Shown here: piece after piece, positions 8,792-16,050 of the stretch
Position numbering within the stretch: position 1 is the stretch's first letter
Layout: every line of letters begins with the position of its first letter
Origin: Streptomyces sp. NBC_00483
GTDB lineage: Bacteria; Actinomycetota; Actinomycetes; Streptomycetales; Streptomycetaceae
DNA length: 64,000 bases
Reading direction: 5' to 3'
NCBI RefSeq assembly: GCF_036013745.1
Contig: NZ_CP107880.1
Span: 186,001 to 250,000, forward strand
The notes under the pieces: model-generated
Seen by the model: the letters and a program-made list of their open reading frames with translations, nothing else
Told to the model about the DNA's origin: nothing
Database searches by the model: none
Position numbers and translations under genes: made by a program

Positions 8792-10153
8792 GTGCGTGTC
8801 CACGTCGTCCTGTTCACCTCCGACCTCCGAGTGCACGACCACCCGCCGCTGCGGGCGGCGTTGACCGCGGCGGACGTCGTGGTGCCGCTGTTCGTCCGGG
8901 ACACGGGGGTCGCCGGGTTCCTCGCCCCGAACCGGGAGGCGTTTCTCGCCGACTGCCTGCGGGATCTGGACGCGGCGCTGCGGGACCGGGGCGGGCGGCT
9001 CGTGGTGCGCTCGGGCGACGTGGTCGACGAGGTGGCGAAGGTGGTGACCGAGACGGACGCGTGCGCCGTGCACGTGGCGGGCGGCGTCTCCGCGTACGCG
9101 CACCGCAGGGAGGACCTGCTGCGGGACACGCTGCACCGGCTCGGCTGCGACCTGGTGGCGCACGACGGCGTCGTCACCTGCGTTCCGCCGGGCGCCGTCA
9201 CGCCCGACGCCCGGGACCACTTCGCGGTGTTCACGCCCTACCACCGGCACTGGGCCCAGCACGGGACGCGGGCCGTCGTGCGGGCGCCGCGCGCCGTCCG
9301 GGTGCCGGACGGCGTGGGCGGCGAGGTGCTGCCCGAGCGGGCCGATGTGTCGGGGGTGTCGCCCGGGCTCGCCGAGGGCGGTGAACGGGCGGGCCGGGCG
9401 CTGCTGACGTCCTGGCTGCGTTCGGGGATCGCCGCGTACGAGGACCGGCACGACGACCTCGCGGGCGACGCCACGTCGCGGCTCTCCCCGCATCTGCACT
9501 TCGGCACGGTCGGTCCCGTCGAGGCCGTGCACCGGGCGCGCGCGGCGGGCGGCCCGGGCGCGGAGGCGTTCGTGCGGCAGCTGGCCTGGCGGGACTTCCA
9601 CCACCAGGTGCTGGCCGCGCGGCCCGACGCCGCGGGCGCCGACTACCGCACGCATCACGACCGTTGGCGCAGGGCGCCCCGGGAGGTCGAGGCGTGGCAG
9701 GAGGGGCGTACGGGATACCCGGTGGTGGACGCCGCGATGCGGCAGCTGCGGCACGAGGGCTGGATGCACAACCGGGGCCGGCTGCTCACCGCGTCGTTCC
9801 TCGTCAAAACGCTGTACGTGGACTGGCGGGTGGGCGCGCGCCATTTCCTGAGCCTGTTGGTGGACGGGGACGTCGCGAACAACCAGATGAACTGGCAGTG
9901 GATGGCGGGCACCGGCACGGACAGCCGACCGAACCGGGTGCTCAATCCGGTGACCCAGGCCAAGCGCTACGACCCGGACGGCGCCTACGTACGGCGCTGG
10001 GTACCGGAGTTGGCGGGCATCGAGGGCTCCGCGGTGCACACGCCGTGGAAGGCGGCCGGACTCGACCGGGCCGCCCTCGGCGACTATCCGGACCCGATCG
10101 TCGAACTGCCGGACGGTCTTGCCCGGTTCAAGCGGGCCCGGGGCCTCGACTGA
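8792..10153 (+). CDS. phr: Deoxyribodipyrimidine photolyase (class I)
   Basis: A 453-residue cryptochrome/photolyase. The N-terminal alpha/beta DNA_photolyase domain (1-130) binds the antenna pigment; the C-terminal helical FAD domain (about 190-450) carries GYPVVDAAMRQL, WMHNRGR and NNQMNWQW, the conserved FAD- and lesion-binding segments. The enzyme reverts UV-induced cyclobutane pyrimidine dimers using blue light. It starts with GTG, with GGAG 7 bases upstream. Its 3' end overlaps the convergent LitR-like gene by 26 bases. Placement beside a B12-type MerR regulator and an ECF sigma factor indicates light-controlled expression. Class I CPD photolyase is the likely identity; (6-4) activity is not excluded. 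Confidence 0.93.
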   Translation: MRVHVVLFTSDLRVHDHPPLRAALTAADVVVPLFVRDTGVAGFLAPNREAFLADCLRDLDAALRDRGGRLVVRSGDVVDEVAKVVTETDACAVHVAGGVSAYAHRREDLLRDTLHRLGCDLVAHDGVVTCVPPGAVTPDARDHFAVFTPYHRHWAQHGTRAVVRAPRAVRVPDGVGGEVLPERADVSGVSPGLAEGGERAGRALLTSWLRSGIAAYEDRHDDLAGDATSRLSPHLHFGTVGPVEAVHRARAAGGPGAEAFVRQLAWRDFHHQVLAARPDAAGADYRTHHDRWRRAPREVEAWQEGRTGYPVVDAAMRQLRHEGWMHNRGRLLTASFLVKTLYVDWRVGARHFLSLLVDGDVANNQMNWQWMAGTGTDSRPNRVLNPVTQAKRYDPDGAYVRRWVPELAGIEGSAVHTPWKAAGLDRAALGDYPDPIVELPDGLARFKRARGLD

Positions 10154-11126
10154 TCTCCGGGTAGTGGCGCCCGATCTGGTCGAGGGCCTGCGGCAGCGTC
10201 GCCGGGTGCAGCGCGCCGCGCACGCCCCGGCCCGCCCAACCGGGCCCGGCCAGCATCACGGCGGGTTTGCCACGGGCGCCGCGCACACCCCAGCGGGTCT
10301 CGGCGAGGTGCCGGGCCAGCGGAAGGCTCGCGGTGGAGCGGGCCTGCGCCCACAGCACGACGACGCGCGGCCCGGTCCTGCGCACCGCGGCCGACACCGC
10401 CTCCACCGGCACGGCCGCCCCGAACATCCGCTGCGGTACGCCCAGTTGACTCAGACCGGCACTGAGCGCCTCCAGGGCGAGCACGTGCTGTTCGGCGGGG
10501 ACGCAGGCAAGGACCAGCGGCGGCAGCGCGAGGGTGGAGTCGACGGGGGCGGCCGCACGGTGCAGGGTGCGCGAGACCTGCCAGGACAGCAGGTGCTCGA
10601 CCTCGACGTACCGGTCGCCCGCCTCCTCCCACTTGCGGCCCACCGCGTGCAGCACCGGCGCCATCACGTCCTGCCAGGCGGTGACCAGGCCGTGCTCGGT
10701 CACGGCCTCGGTCAGCAGGTTCTGCACGGTCGGCGCGTCCATGCGGGTCGCGGCGCGGGAGATGCCCCGGCACTGGCGCTCCAGCGTGGCCGGCGAGGCG
10801 GGCGCGGCCGGCGCCGGGCGCTGGTGCGGCAGCCCGGCGGGCTCCGTCGCGAGGCGCTTGCCCGCGAGGAGCGCGGCCTCGGCGGGCGGCAGGCCCGTCG
10901 TGGTCAGCCGGCACATCTCCTCGACGACCGCGACGTCGTCCGCGGTCCAGCGCCGGTGGTGTCCCGTCGAGCGCTGCGCGGGCCCGAGCCCGTAGCGGCG
11001 GTCCCAGCTGCGCAGGGTCGTCGGCGAGACCCCGAGCCGCCTTGCGAGGGCGCCGGTGGTGACGCCCGCCTCCGATGGTGCCGCCTGTGTCCCCACCGCG
11101 TCGCGTACCTGCTGCCCCTCGTCCAT
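10128..11126 (-). CDS. litR: MerR-type regulator with cobalamin-binding domain, LitR/CarH-like
   Basis: A 332-residue regulator. Residues 21-90 are a MerR winged helix (TGALARRLGVSPTTLRSWDR), 115-195 a four-helix bundle and 203-325 a B12-binding Rossmann fold. Residues known to hold adenosylcobalamin in CarH/LitR are recognisable: Trp166 with Glu177-His178 in the bundle (one residue further apart than in CarH) and His214 in AEQHVLA, matching the lower axial ligand in E-x-H. LitR/CarH proteins repress carotenoid and photolyase genes in the dark and release DNA on light. The ATG at 11126 fits a leaderless transcript, since TATCGT ends 6 bases upstream. It is divergent from the ECF sigma gene, as litR/litS pairs are. 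The symbol is by similarity. Confidence 0.82.
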   Translation of the reverse strand: MDEGQQVRDAVGTQAAPSEAGVTTGALARRLGVSPTTLRSWDRRYGLGPAQRSTGHHRRWTADDVAVVEEMCRLTTTGLPPAEAALLAGKRLATEPAGLPHQRPAPAAPASPATLERQCRGISRAATRMDAPTVQNLLTEAVTEHGLVTAWQDVMAPVLHAVGRKWEEAGDRYVEVEHLLSWQVSRTLHRAAAPVDSTLALPPLVLACVPAEQHVLALEALSAGLSQLGVPQRMFGAAVPVEAVSAAVRRTGPRVVVLWAQARSTASLPLARHLAETRWGVRGARGKPAVMLAGPGWAGRGVRGALHPATLPQALDQIGRHYPEISRGPGPA

Positions 11127-11132
11127 CGGCCC

Positions 11133-11162
11133 ACGATACGACGCACAACCGATGCGGGTTGT
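11133..11162 (-). promoter_or_regulatory. Probable leaderless litR promoter with inverted repeat
   Basis: On the minus strand a -10 element TATCGT (11138-11133) is followed by six bases and then the ATG. The inverted repeat ACAACC-N6-GGTTGT (11145-11162) covers the expected -35 region, where a MerR-type repressor would bind. No good -35 hexamer is visible. The site is a candidate for autoregulation; the proposal rests on position and symmetry only. Confidence 0.5.
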
Positions 11163-11293
11163 CGGGCAGCGGGAATCGTTTCCAGGATGACCGGGCCGTG
11201 ACTTGGCGAGCACTGCGCGCGTCCGGTCCTGGCCATCACGAGTCGAGTTCAGGATCGTTTCGAGGAGTTGACGGGGCGTTGAGGATCCCAGGG

Positions 11294-11881
11294 ATGCTGT
11301 CGCGGAACGTCGACCCGCGCGAGGCGTCGGAGGCCGCCCTGGCGGACGGTCTCGCGGCAGGTGACGTCGCCTGCCTCGCCGAGGTGTACCGGCGGTGGTC
11401 GCCGCTCGTGCGGGGCCTGGCACAGCGGGCGCTCGGCGACCGCTCCGAGGCGGAGGACGTGATGCAGCAGGTGTTCCTCGCCGCCTGGCGCGGCCGGTCC
11501 GGATATCGGCCGGAACTGGGCCCGCCGTCCGCCTGGTTGACGGGTATCGCGCGGCACCGGGTCGCGGACGCGCTCGCCGCCCGGAGCCGTCGTGCGGCGC
11601 TGTTCGAGGCGGCGGCCGGACGGCACGCCGTCTCGGCCGGCCGCGAACCCGCGACCGACGCCTGCATGGACGCGGTCGTCGAACGTCTTGTGCTGTCGCA
11701 GGAGTTGGCGCGCCTGCCGAGCACGCAGCGCACGGTGCTGCGTCTCACGTTCTACGAGGACCTGACGCAACCCCAGATCGCCGAGCGCACCGGCTGGCCG
11801 CTGGGCACGGTCAAGAGCCACGCCCGGCGCGGCATGAGACGCCTCGGCGACCGGTTGCGCGGCCGCAGCGATCGCGGCTGA
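11294..11881 (+). CDS. ECF-type RNA polymerase sigma factor, LitS-like by context
   Basis: A 195-residue sigma-70 family factor with region 2 (about residues 28-95, including AEDVMQQVFLAAWR) and region 4 (about 125-185, with LTQPQIAERTGWPLGTVKSH forming the helix-turn-helix). No anti-sigma gene follows. In other Streptomyces an ECF factor divergent from LitR drives light-induced carotenoid and photolyase genes, so this one may do the same for the photolyase operon here. The start at 11294 gives a protein beginning just before region 2; GAGG lies 9 bases upstream. Assignment to sigma factors is firm, the LitS role is inferred from the neighbours. Confidence 0.85.
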   Translation: MLSRNVDPREASEAALADGLAAGDVACLAEVYRRWSPLVRGLAQRALGDRSEAEDVMQQVFLAAWRGRSGYRPELGPPSAWLTGIARHRVADALAARSRRAALFEAAAGRHAVSAGREPATDACMDAVVERLVLSQELARLPSTQRTVLRLTFYEDLTQPQIAERTGWPLGTVKSHARRGMRRLGDRLRGRSDRG

Positions 11882-12050
11882 GATTCGTCGGGCCCGGATG
11901 CATCCGTCCGGCCCCTTCGGGCGGAAGTTCCGGTGTGCGCGCGCCGGCGTCGGCCGCGCGCGCGGGCGGACGGCCCGGACCCCGCCGCCCGCCCACCTCA
12001 ACGGAGTCGGCGCCGCTGAGGTGGGTATGGGCGGGGCGCCACTACAGTCG

Positions 12051-13289
12051 ATGATCATGATCATTGGTTCCGTCCGCCTCCGCGAGGTACCCGAGTCCGA
12101 CATCGAGCGGGCCCTGGCGCTCGCCCATCTCGTCTTCCACGAGTCGCCCGACGACGAACGCCGCAAGCAGCAACAGCAGATGCTGTCCGGCTGCCTGCGG
12201 ATCGGCGCGTACGACGGCGAGGAACTGGTCGGCTTCGCCGCGGCGCATCCCTTCACCGTGTCCGTGCCGGGCGGTGGCGACCTCTCCTGCCCCGGCCTGT
12301 CGTACGTCTCGGTCGCGCCCACGCACCGCAGGCGCGGCGTGCTGTCGGCGATGATGGCCGAGTTGTTCGTCCGTTGCGCCGAACAGGCCGCGCCGCTGGC
12401 CGCGTTGTGGGCGTCGGAGGCGTCGATCTACGGCCGGTTCGGATTCGGCCCCGGCACGTACGGGGCGACCGTGGAGATCGACTCGCGGCGCGCGCTGGGG
12501 CTGCGCATCTCGCCCGACGAGCGCCCGCTGCGCCTGCTCGACGCCGACTCGGCACCCGCCGTGCTCGCGCCGTACTTCGAGACGAGGCGCGGGCTGCGGG
12601 CGGGGCGGCACGCGCGCACGGAGACGTGGTGGCGCGAGCAGTGGCTGGCACGGAAGGACGAGGAGGACGAGGACCTGTCGCCGCCGCGCGTGGTGACGCT
12701 CGGCGATCCGCTCGCCGGTTACGCGATCTACCGCACCAAGTCGGGCGACTGGTCCGGTGGCGTACCGGGCCTGGTGAGTGTCGAGGAGCTGGAGGCCGAT
12801 ACGCCGGGGAGCGCGGCGGCGCTGTGGCGGTATCTCGCGGACATCGACCTGACGGGCACGGTGCGCGCGCACGGCAGGCCGCTGGACGATCCTCTGCCGC
12901 TGTTCGCGGCCGACCGCGACCAGGTGAGCGTCAAGAGCGTCGAACCGGCGCTGTGGGTGCGCCTGGTGGACGTGCGCGCGGCGCTCACGGCCCGCGCCTG
13001 GGCGGCGCCCGTGGATGTGGTGCTCGCGGTGCGTGACGCGCGGATCCCGGCGAACGCGGGGACGTTCCGTCTGATCGCGTCGCCGGACGGCTTCTCGTAC
13101 GCGCCCACGGACGACGCGCCCGACCTGAGCCTGGAGGCCCGCGATCTGGCGACCGCGTACATGGCGGCGACGCCGGTGGCGGCGCTGGTACGCGCGGGTC
13201 TGGTGGTGGAGCACACGCAGGGCGCGGCGTCGATGCTCGACGCCGCGCTGCGCACGGAGCTAGTGCCGCACACCGACGACACGTTCTGA
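12051..13289 (+). CDS. GNAT N-acetyltransferase, Eis-like
   Basis: A 412-residue protein with the three-part Eis architecture: N-terminal GNAT domain (about 1-150, acetyl-CoA loop THRRRGVLSAMM), a second degenerate GNAT domain, and a C-terminal SCP2-like domain. It ends in phenylalanine, and the terminal carboxylate serves as general base in mycobacterial Eis. Eis enzymes acetylate several amines of aminoglycosides and other polyamines. There is no ribosome site; a -10-like TACAGT at 12043-12048 suggests a leaderless mRNA starting at the ATG at 12051 or the one at 12057. Whether it confers aminoglycoside resistance cannot be read from sequence. Confidence 0.85.
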   Translation: MIMIIGSVRLREVPESDIERALALAHLVFHESPDDERRKQQQQMLSGCLRIGAYDGEELVGFAAAHPFTVSVPGGGDLSCPGLSYVSVAPTHRRRGVLSAMMAELFVRCAEQAAPLAALWASEASIYGRFGFGPGTYGATVEIDSRRALGLRISPDERPLRLLDADSAPAVLAPYFETRRGLRAGRHARTETWWREQWLARKDEEDEDLSPPRVVTLGDPLAGYAIYRTKSGDWSGGVPGLVSVEELEADTPGSAAALWRYLADIDLTGTVRAHGRPLDDPLPLFAADRDQVSVKSVEPALWVRLVDVRAALTARAWAAPVDVVLAVRDARIPANAGTFRLIASPDGFSYAPTDDAPDLSLEARDLATAYMAATPVAALVRAGLVVEHTQGAASMLDAALRTELVPHTDDTF

Positions 13290-13312
13290 ACTCACTTCAC
13301 TGCCAAGCGGGT

Positions 13313-13681
13313 TCAGCACTCCATGGTCCACGTGTGGGAGTCGCCGCTGTCGTTGGCCCAGCCGTTGGACGCGATCTCCTGGCCGGGCGCGAGACAGACG
13401 GTGCCGAAGCCGACGAGGCCCGGGTTCTCGTAGACCTGGACGTGGTCCTTGATGCCTGGCCCTGAGATTCCGTGATTGGCCCAGGAGGAGTCCTCGTCCT
13501 GGATGCCGTCCTCCCAGTCGTGGTCGTCGCCGGACCAGTTCCAGCGCATTCCGGTGTAGTTGGCGTCGGTCCAGGCGCAGAACTCGCCGCTGGGGCATTG
13601 GGCCGCGAAGGCGGTGGCGGGGAGCGCGGCGCCGCCGAGGGCGAGGACCGCGGCGGTGACCAGGGCGATCGGGTGCTTCAT
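13313..13681 (-). CDS. Secreted peptidase inhibitor family I36-like protein
   Basis: A 122-residue protein with a Sec signal peptide (cleavage near AFA-AQ, residue 26) and a small cysteine-containing beta domain of the I36/SMPI type, recognised by CPSGEFCAWTDANYTG and the closing SGDSHTWTMEC. Related Streptomyces proteins inhibit metalloproteases, but many members are untested. It is the third gene of a minus-strand group with a lipoprotein (13704) and a second I36 protein (14233), all with short gaps. Only 23 bases separate its stop from the convergent acetyltransferase gene. Confidence 0.82.
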   Translation of the reverse strand: MKHPIALVTAAVLALGGAALPATAFAAQCPSGEFCAWTDANYTGMRWNWSGDDHDWEDGIQDEDSSWANHGISGPGIKDHVQVYENPGLVGFGTVCLAPGQEIASNGWANDSGDSHTWTMEC

Positions 13682-13703
13682 GAGGTCTGTTCTCCTTGCT
13701 GGG

Positions 13704-14225
13704 TCAGTGGCTGGTGATGTGCAGCACGCGGGTGGACGCGTCGAGCGCGCGGGACCGCAGGCGCTGCCAGTCGGTGAGTTCGGCGCGGTGTCGTGCGCGC
13801 ACGGAGGCGAGGCTGAGGTCGCGGTGGGCGGCCTCGGGCTTGAGGTTGTTGACGACGGTCGACACCTGGAACCAGCGTTTCTGGTCGCCGTAGAGGGTGC
13901 GTTGGGCGGCGGCCAGGCAGCCGTCGGTGTGAGCGCGTACGGGGATGCCGTTCGCGAGGGTCAGGGAGAGTTCGGCGGGCGGCCGGCCGAAGAGGGCGGT
14001 CGCGACCCGCTGTTCCTCCGCCCGGTTCGCCGAGCGCTGTCCCGGCCGGGGCGGTGTGAGGCCCTGGCGGGTCAGGCAGCGGTCGGTGAGGGTCTGGGTC
14101 GCGGCCCTGATGGTGTCGTCGGGTGTGCGGGCGGGCCGGTCGGTGTGCTCTGTGGTGCAGCCCGCGAGCGGGAGGAGCAGGGCGGCGCCGGCCAGGATGC
14201 TGAGGGCGCGGGTTCGGCGGTTCAT
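13704..14225 (-). CDS. Putative lipoprotein, function unknown
   Basis: A 173-residue protein with a lipoprotein signal: MNRRTRALSIL, a hydrophobic stretch and lipobox LAGC (residues 20-23), so probably anchored to the outer face of the membrane. I recognise no domain; two further cysteines (CLT and GCLAAA) could form a disulfide. The start at 14225 is chosen because the signal begins there; a longer reading would run into the upstream gene. It begins 7 bases after the stop of the upstream I36 protein, so the two are almost certainly translated from one mRNA. Confidence 0.72.
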   Translation of the reverse strand: MNRRTRALSILAGAALLLPLAGCTTEHTDRPARTPDDTIRAATQTLTDRCLTRQGLTPPRPGQRSANRAEEQRVATALFGRPPAELSLTLANGIPVRAHTDGCLAAAQRTLYGDQKRWFQVSTVVNNLKPEAAHRDLSLASVRARHRAELTDWQRLRSRALDASTRVLHITSH

Positions 14226-14232
14226 GGCGCGC

Positions 14233-14616
14233 TCAGCCCTGCTCGCACCCCATGGTGGTGTCGGAGACACCGTCGAGCTTTCCGGCCCAGTCCCAGTTCT
14301 CGGAGTAGTCGTCGCGCCTGATCTCCCGGTAGAGGCAGCCGGTCGAGGTGTAGCTGATGGCGTAGACGGTTCCCGAGACGCGGGACTCGAAGGAGGTGGC
14401 GTGGCGCGCCGTCCCGTTCTCCGCGTCGGCGTAGCCGGGAGGTCCGTAGCACCAGGCCTGGCCGTGCATGCCGACTTCGGTCCAGAAGCAGACCTGACCG
14501 GGCGGTACGGCGCCGGGCGCGGCGGCGGAGGTGGGTGCGAGGGCGGTCGTGGCGCCGCCGAGCAGTGGGAGGGTGAGGGCGAGCAGCACGGATCTGTGCT
14601 TCATGAAGCGCTTCAT
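14233..14616 (-). CDS. Secreted peptidase inhibitor family I36-like protein
   Basis: A 127-residue secreted protein: Sec signal peptide ending near SAAA (about residue 33), then a small domain with VCFWTEVGMHGQAWC and later single cysteines in TGCLYR and TTMGC. The pattern is that of the I36/beta-gamma crystallin-like inhibitor family, distinct in sequence from the paralogue at 13313. It heads the three-gene secreted cluster; GGGG lies about 10 bases before the ATG. The target protease is unknown. Confidence 0.8.
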   Translation of the reverse strand: MKRFMKHRSVLLALTLPLLGGATTALAPTSAAAPGAVPPGQVCFWTEVGMHGQAWCYGPPGYADAENGTARHATSFESRVSGTVYAISYTSTGCLYREIRRDDYSENWDWAGKLDGVSDTTMGCEQG

Positions 14617-14700
14617 TTCGGTGACCCCGGAGTGATCGTTCTTACTGAGCGTGATCAGACTGCCCCGGAGTCGGCGCGATCAAGCGCCGTGTCACTCTTG

Positions 14701-15147
14701 TCAGTGACTATTGGTAACTGTCATGCGGCGCCGTGGGCCGCGGCGGCGCGGCTGGGTGCGGGCCATGCGGACCGCGTCGACGGACTCGGCGAGGAGCTCG
14801 TACTCGGTGGTGTCGTCGTGAGTGACGATCCTGACGAGCCGCCCGGAGGCCAACTCTTCCGCGACGTTTTCCTGTTGGTCCGGGTCGCCGCACCAGGCCC
14901 GCAGCTGTTCCGGCACGTCGGGTGCGTCATCGCCCATCGGCGTCAGCGCACCCTCGGGTAAGTGACTCAGGCCGGGGCGCGGGTCGAGGCGCTCGGCCAT
15001 CCACATGGCCCGGTCGCGCAGCCACCACAGGGCCAGCGGGAGCGTGGGGGCGCGATATGTGCCGAGCGGAACACCCACGCGCCGGCCACCGCAGATTCCG
15101 TACGCGGTGACGTGGCACAGGAATTCGTCGTGCACGGTCTCCCCCAT
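14701..15147 (-). CDS. Conserved hypothetical protein
   Basis: A 148-residue protein of no family I can name. It is tryptophan- and arginine-rich in the middle (ALWWLRDRAMWMAERLDP), has no signal peptide or membrane helix and ends in a basic tail (RRRGPRRRMTV). The coding frame shows the expected GC bias. The start is uncertain: the ATG at 15147 has weak AGGC upstream, while a GTG four codons in has GGGGGAG very close. It stands alone, 85 bases from the I36 gene on the same strand. Confidence 0.55.
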   Translation of the reverse strand: MGETVHDEFLCHVTAYGICGGRRVGVPLGTYRAPTLPLALWWLRDRAMWMAERLDPRPGLSHLPEGALTPMGDDAPDVPEQLRAWCGDPDQQENVAEELASGRLVRIVTHDDTTEYELLAESVDAVRMARTQPRRRGPRRRMTVTNSH

Positions 15148-15380
15148 TGCCTGGCGCCCGACTGCATTGACTGTTGTGCCAAACGATCAGTGATCCACCG
15201 CAACGGCGAGAATTGCCCGGGCAATTGGCCCGCGGGACGCCGCCTACGAACAACGTTCAACCGTTCTCTGGTCAAGTATCGGCACTCGGGAGGCAGGGTC
15301 ACCATGGCTTTCACGCCAGTCTCCGGGCATATTCACGGCGTTCGTTGGCCGAAATCCTCCGCGTCGGAGAGACTGCACGC

Positions 15381-15881
15381 ATGCGCTCACATGACGTACT
15401 CATGGACGGTTACAGCCGTATTCAGGAAGAGGTGCACGCGGCCGTCGAGGGGCTTTCCGTCGACGCGCTGCACGAGCGACCGGAAGACACGGCGAATTCC
15501 ATTGCCTGGCTGATCTGGCATCTCACCCGCGTTCAGGACGACCATGTCGCCGATGCCGCGGGACTCGAGCAGGTGTGGCTCGCGGGCGGCTGGGCGGGGC
15601 GGTTCGATCTGCCGCTCGCCGAGTCGGACACCGGGTACGGACACACTTCGAAGCAGGTCGGCCAGGTGCGGGTCGCCTCGGGCGAGCTCCTCACGGGCTA
15701 TTACGACGCGGTGCACGAGCAGACGCTCGGGTTCCTCGGCGGCCTGAAGGACGCCGATCTCGACCGTGTCGTCGACGAGGGCTGGGATCCTCCGGTGACG
15801 CTGGGGGTCAGGCTCATCAGCGTGCTCTCGGACGACCTGCAGCACGTGGGGCAGGCCGCCTACCTGCGCGGACTGAGCTGA
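15381..15881 (+). CDS. DinB/DUF664-type mycothiol transferase-like protein
   Basis: A 166-residue four-helix-bundle protein. Conserved histidines that bind a divalent metal in DinB-like thiol transferases are seen in IAWLIWHLTRVQDDH and LQHVGQAAYLRG. In actinobacteria such proteins conjugate mycothiol to electrophiles or act as detoxifying isomerases; many are uncharacterised. GGAGA lies 10 bases before the ATG. It is a single gene ended by a strong hairpin at 15902-15940. Confidence 0.82.
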   Translation: MRSHDVLMDGYSRIQEEVHAAVEGLSVDALHERPEDTANSIAWLIWHLTRVQDDHVADAAGLEQVWLAGGWAGRFDLPLAESDTGYGHTSKQVGQVRVASGELLTGYYDAVHEQTLGFLGGLKDADLDRVVDEGWDPPVTLGVRLISVLSDDLQHVGQAAYLRGLS

Positions 15882-15901
15882 ACCCACCGGCCTTCCGCCT
15901 T

Positions 15902-15940
15902 CGTCAGCGGCGCCGGACCTTCCGTCCGGCGCCGCTGACG
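15902..15940 (+). terminator. Hairpin terminator after the DinB-type gene
   Basis: A perfect 17-bp stem (CGTCAGCGGCGCCGGAC with its complement) with a five-base loop CTTCC. No T-run follows, common for Streptomyces terminators. It separates the DinB-type gene from the chitinase promoter. Confidence 0.85.
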
Positions 15941-15955
15941 TGCGTGCCAGAGGTC

Positions 15956-15982
15956 TTGACAACTCGATTGGTCTGAACCAAC
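15956..15982 (+). promoter_or_regulatory. Chitinase promoter with DasR-responsive element (dre)
   Basis: TTGACA at 15956-15961 is a consensus -35 hexamer. ATTGGTCTGAACCAAC at 15967-15982 matches the published dre consensus A(C/T)TGGTCTAGACCA(G/C)T closely, including both half-sites TGGTCT and ACCA. It lies between the -35 and the expected -10 region, where bound DasR would block RNA polymerase; DasR releases DNA on binding aminosugar phosphates, coupling chitinase expression to chitin breakdown products. A good -10 hexamer is not obvious. Confidence 0.82.
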
Positions 15983-16050
15983 TTTGGCGCACACAGCGGT
16001 GGCCACCGTTCACATCCGCAGCTTCTCCACCTCTTCCCAGGAGGCTCCCC

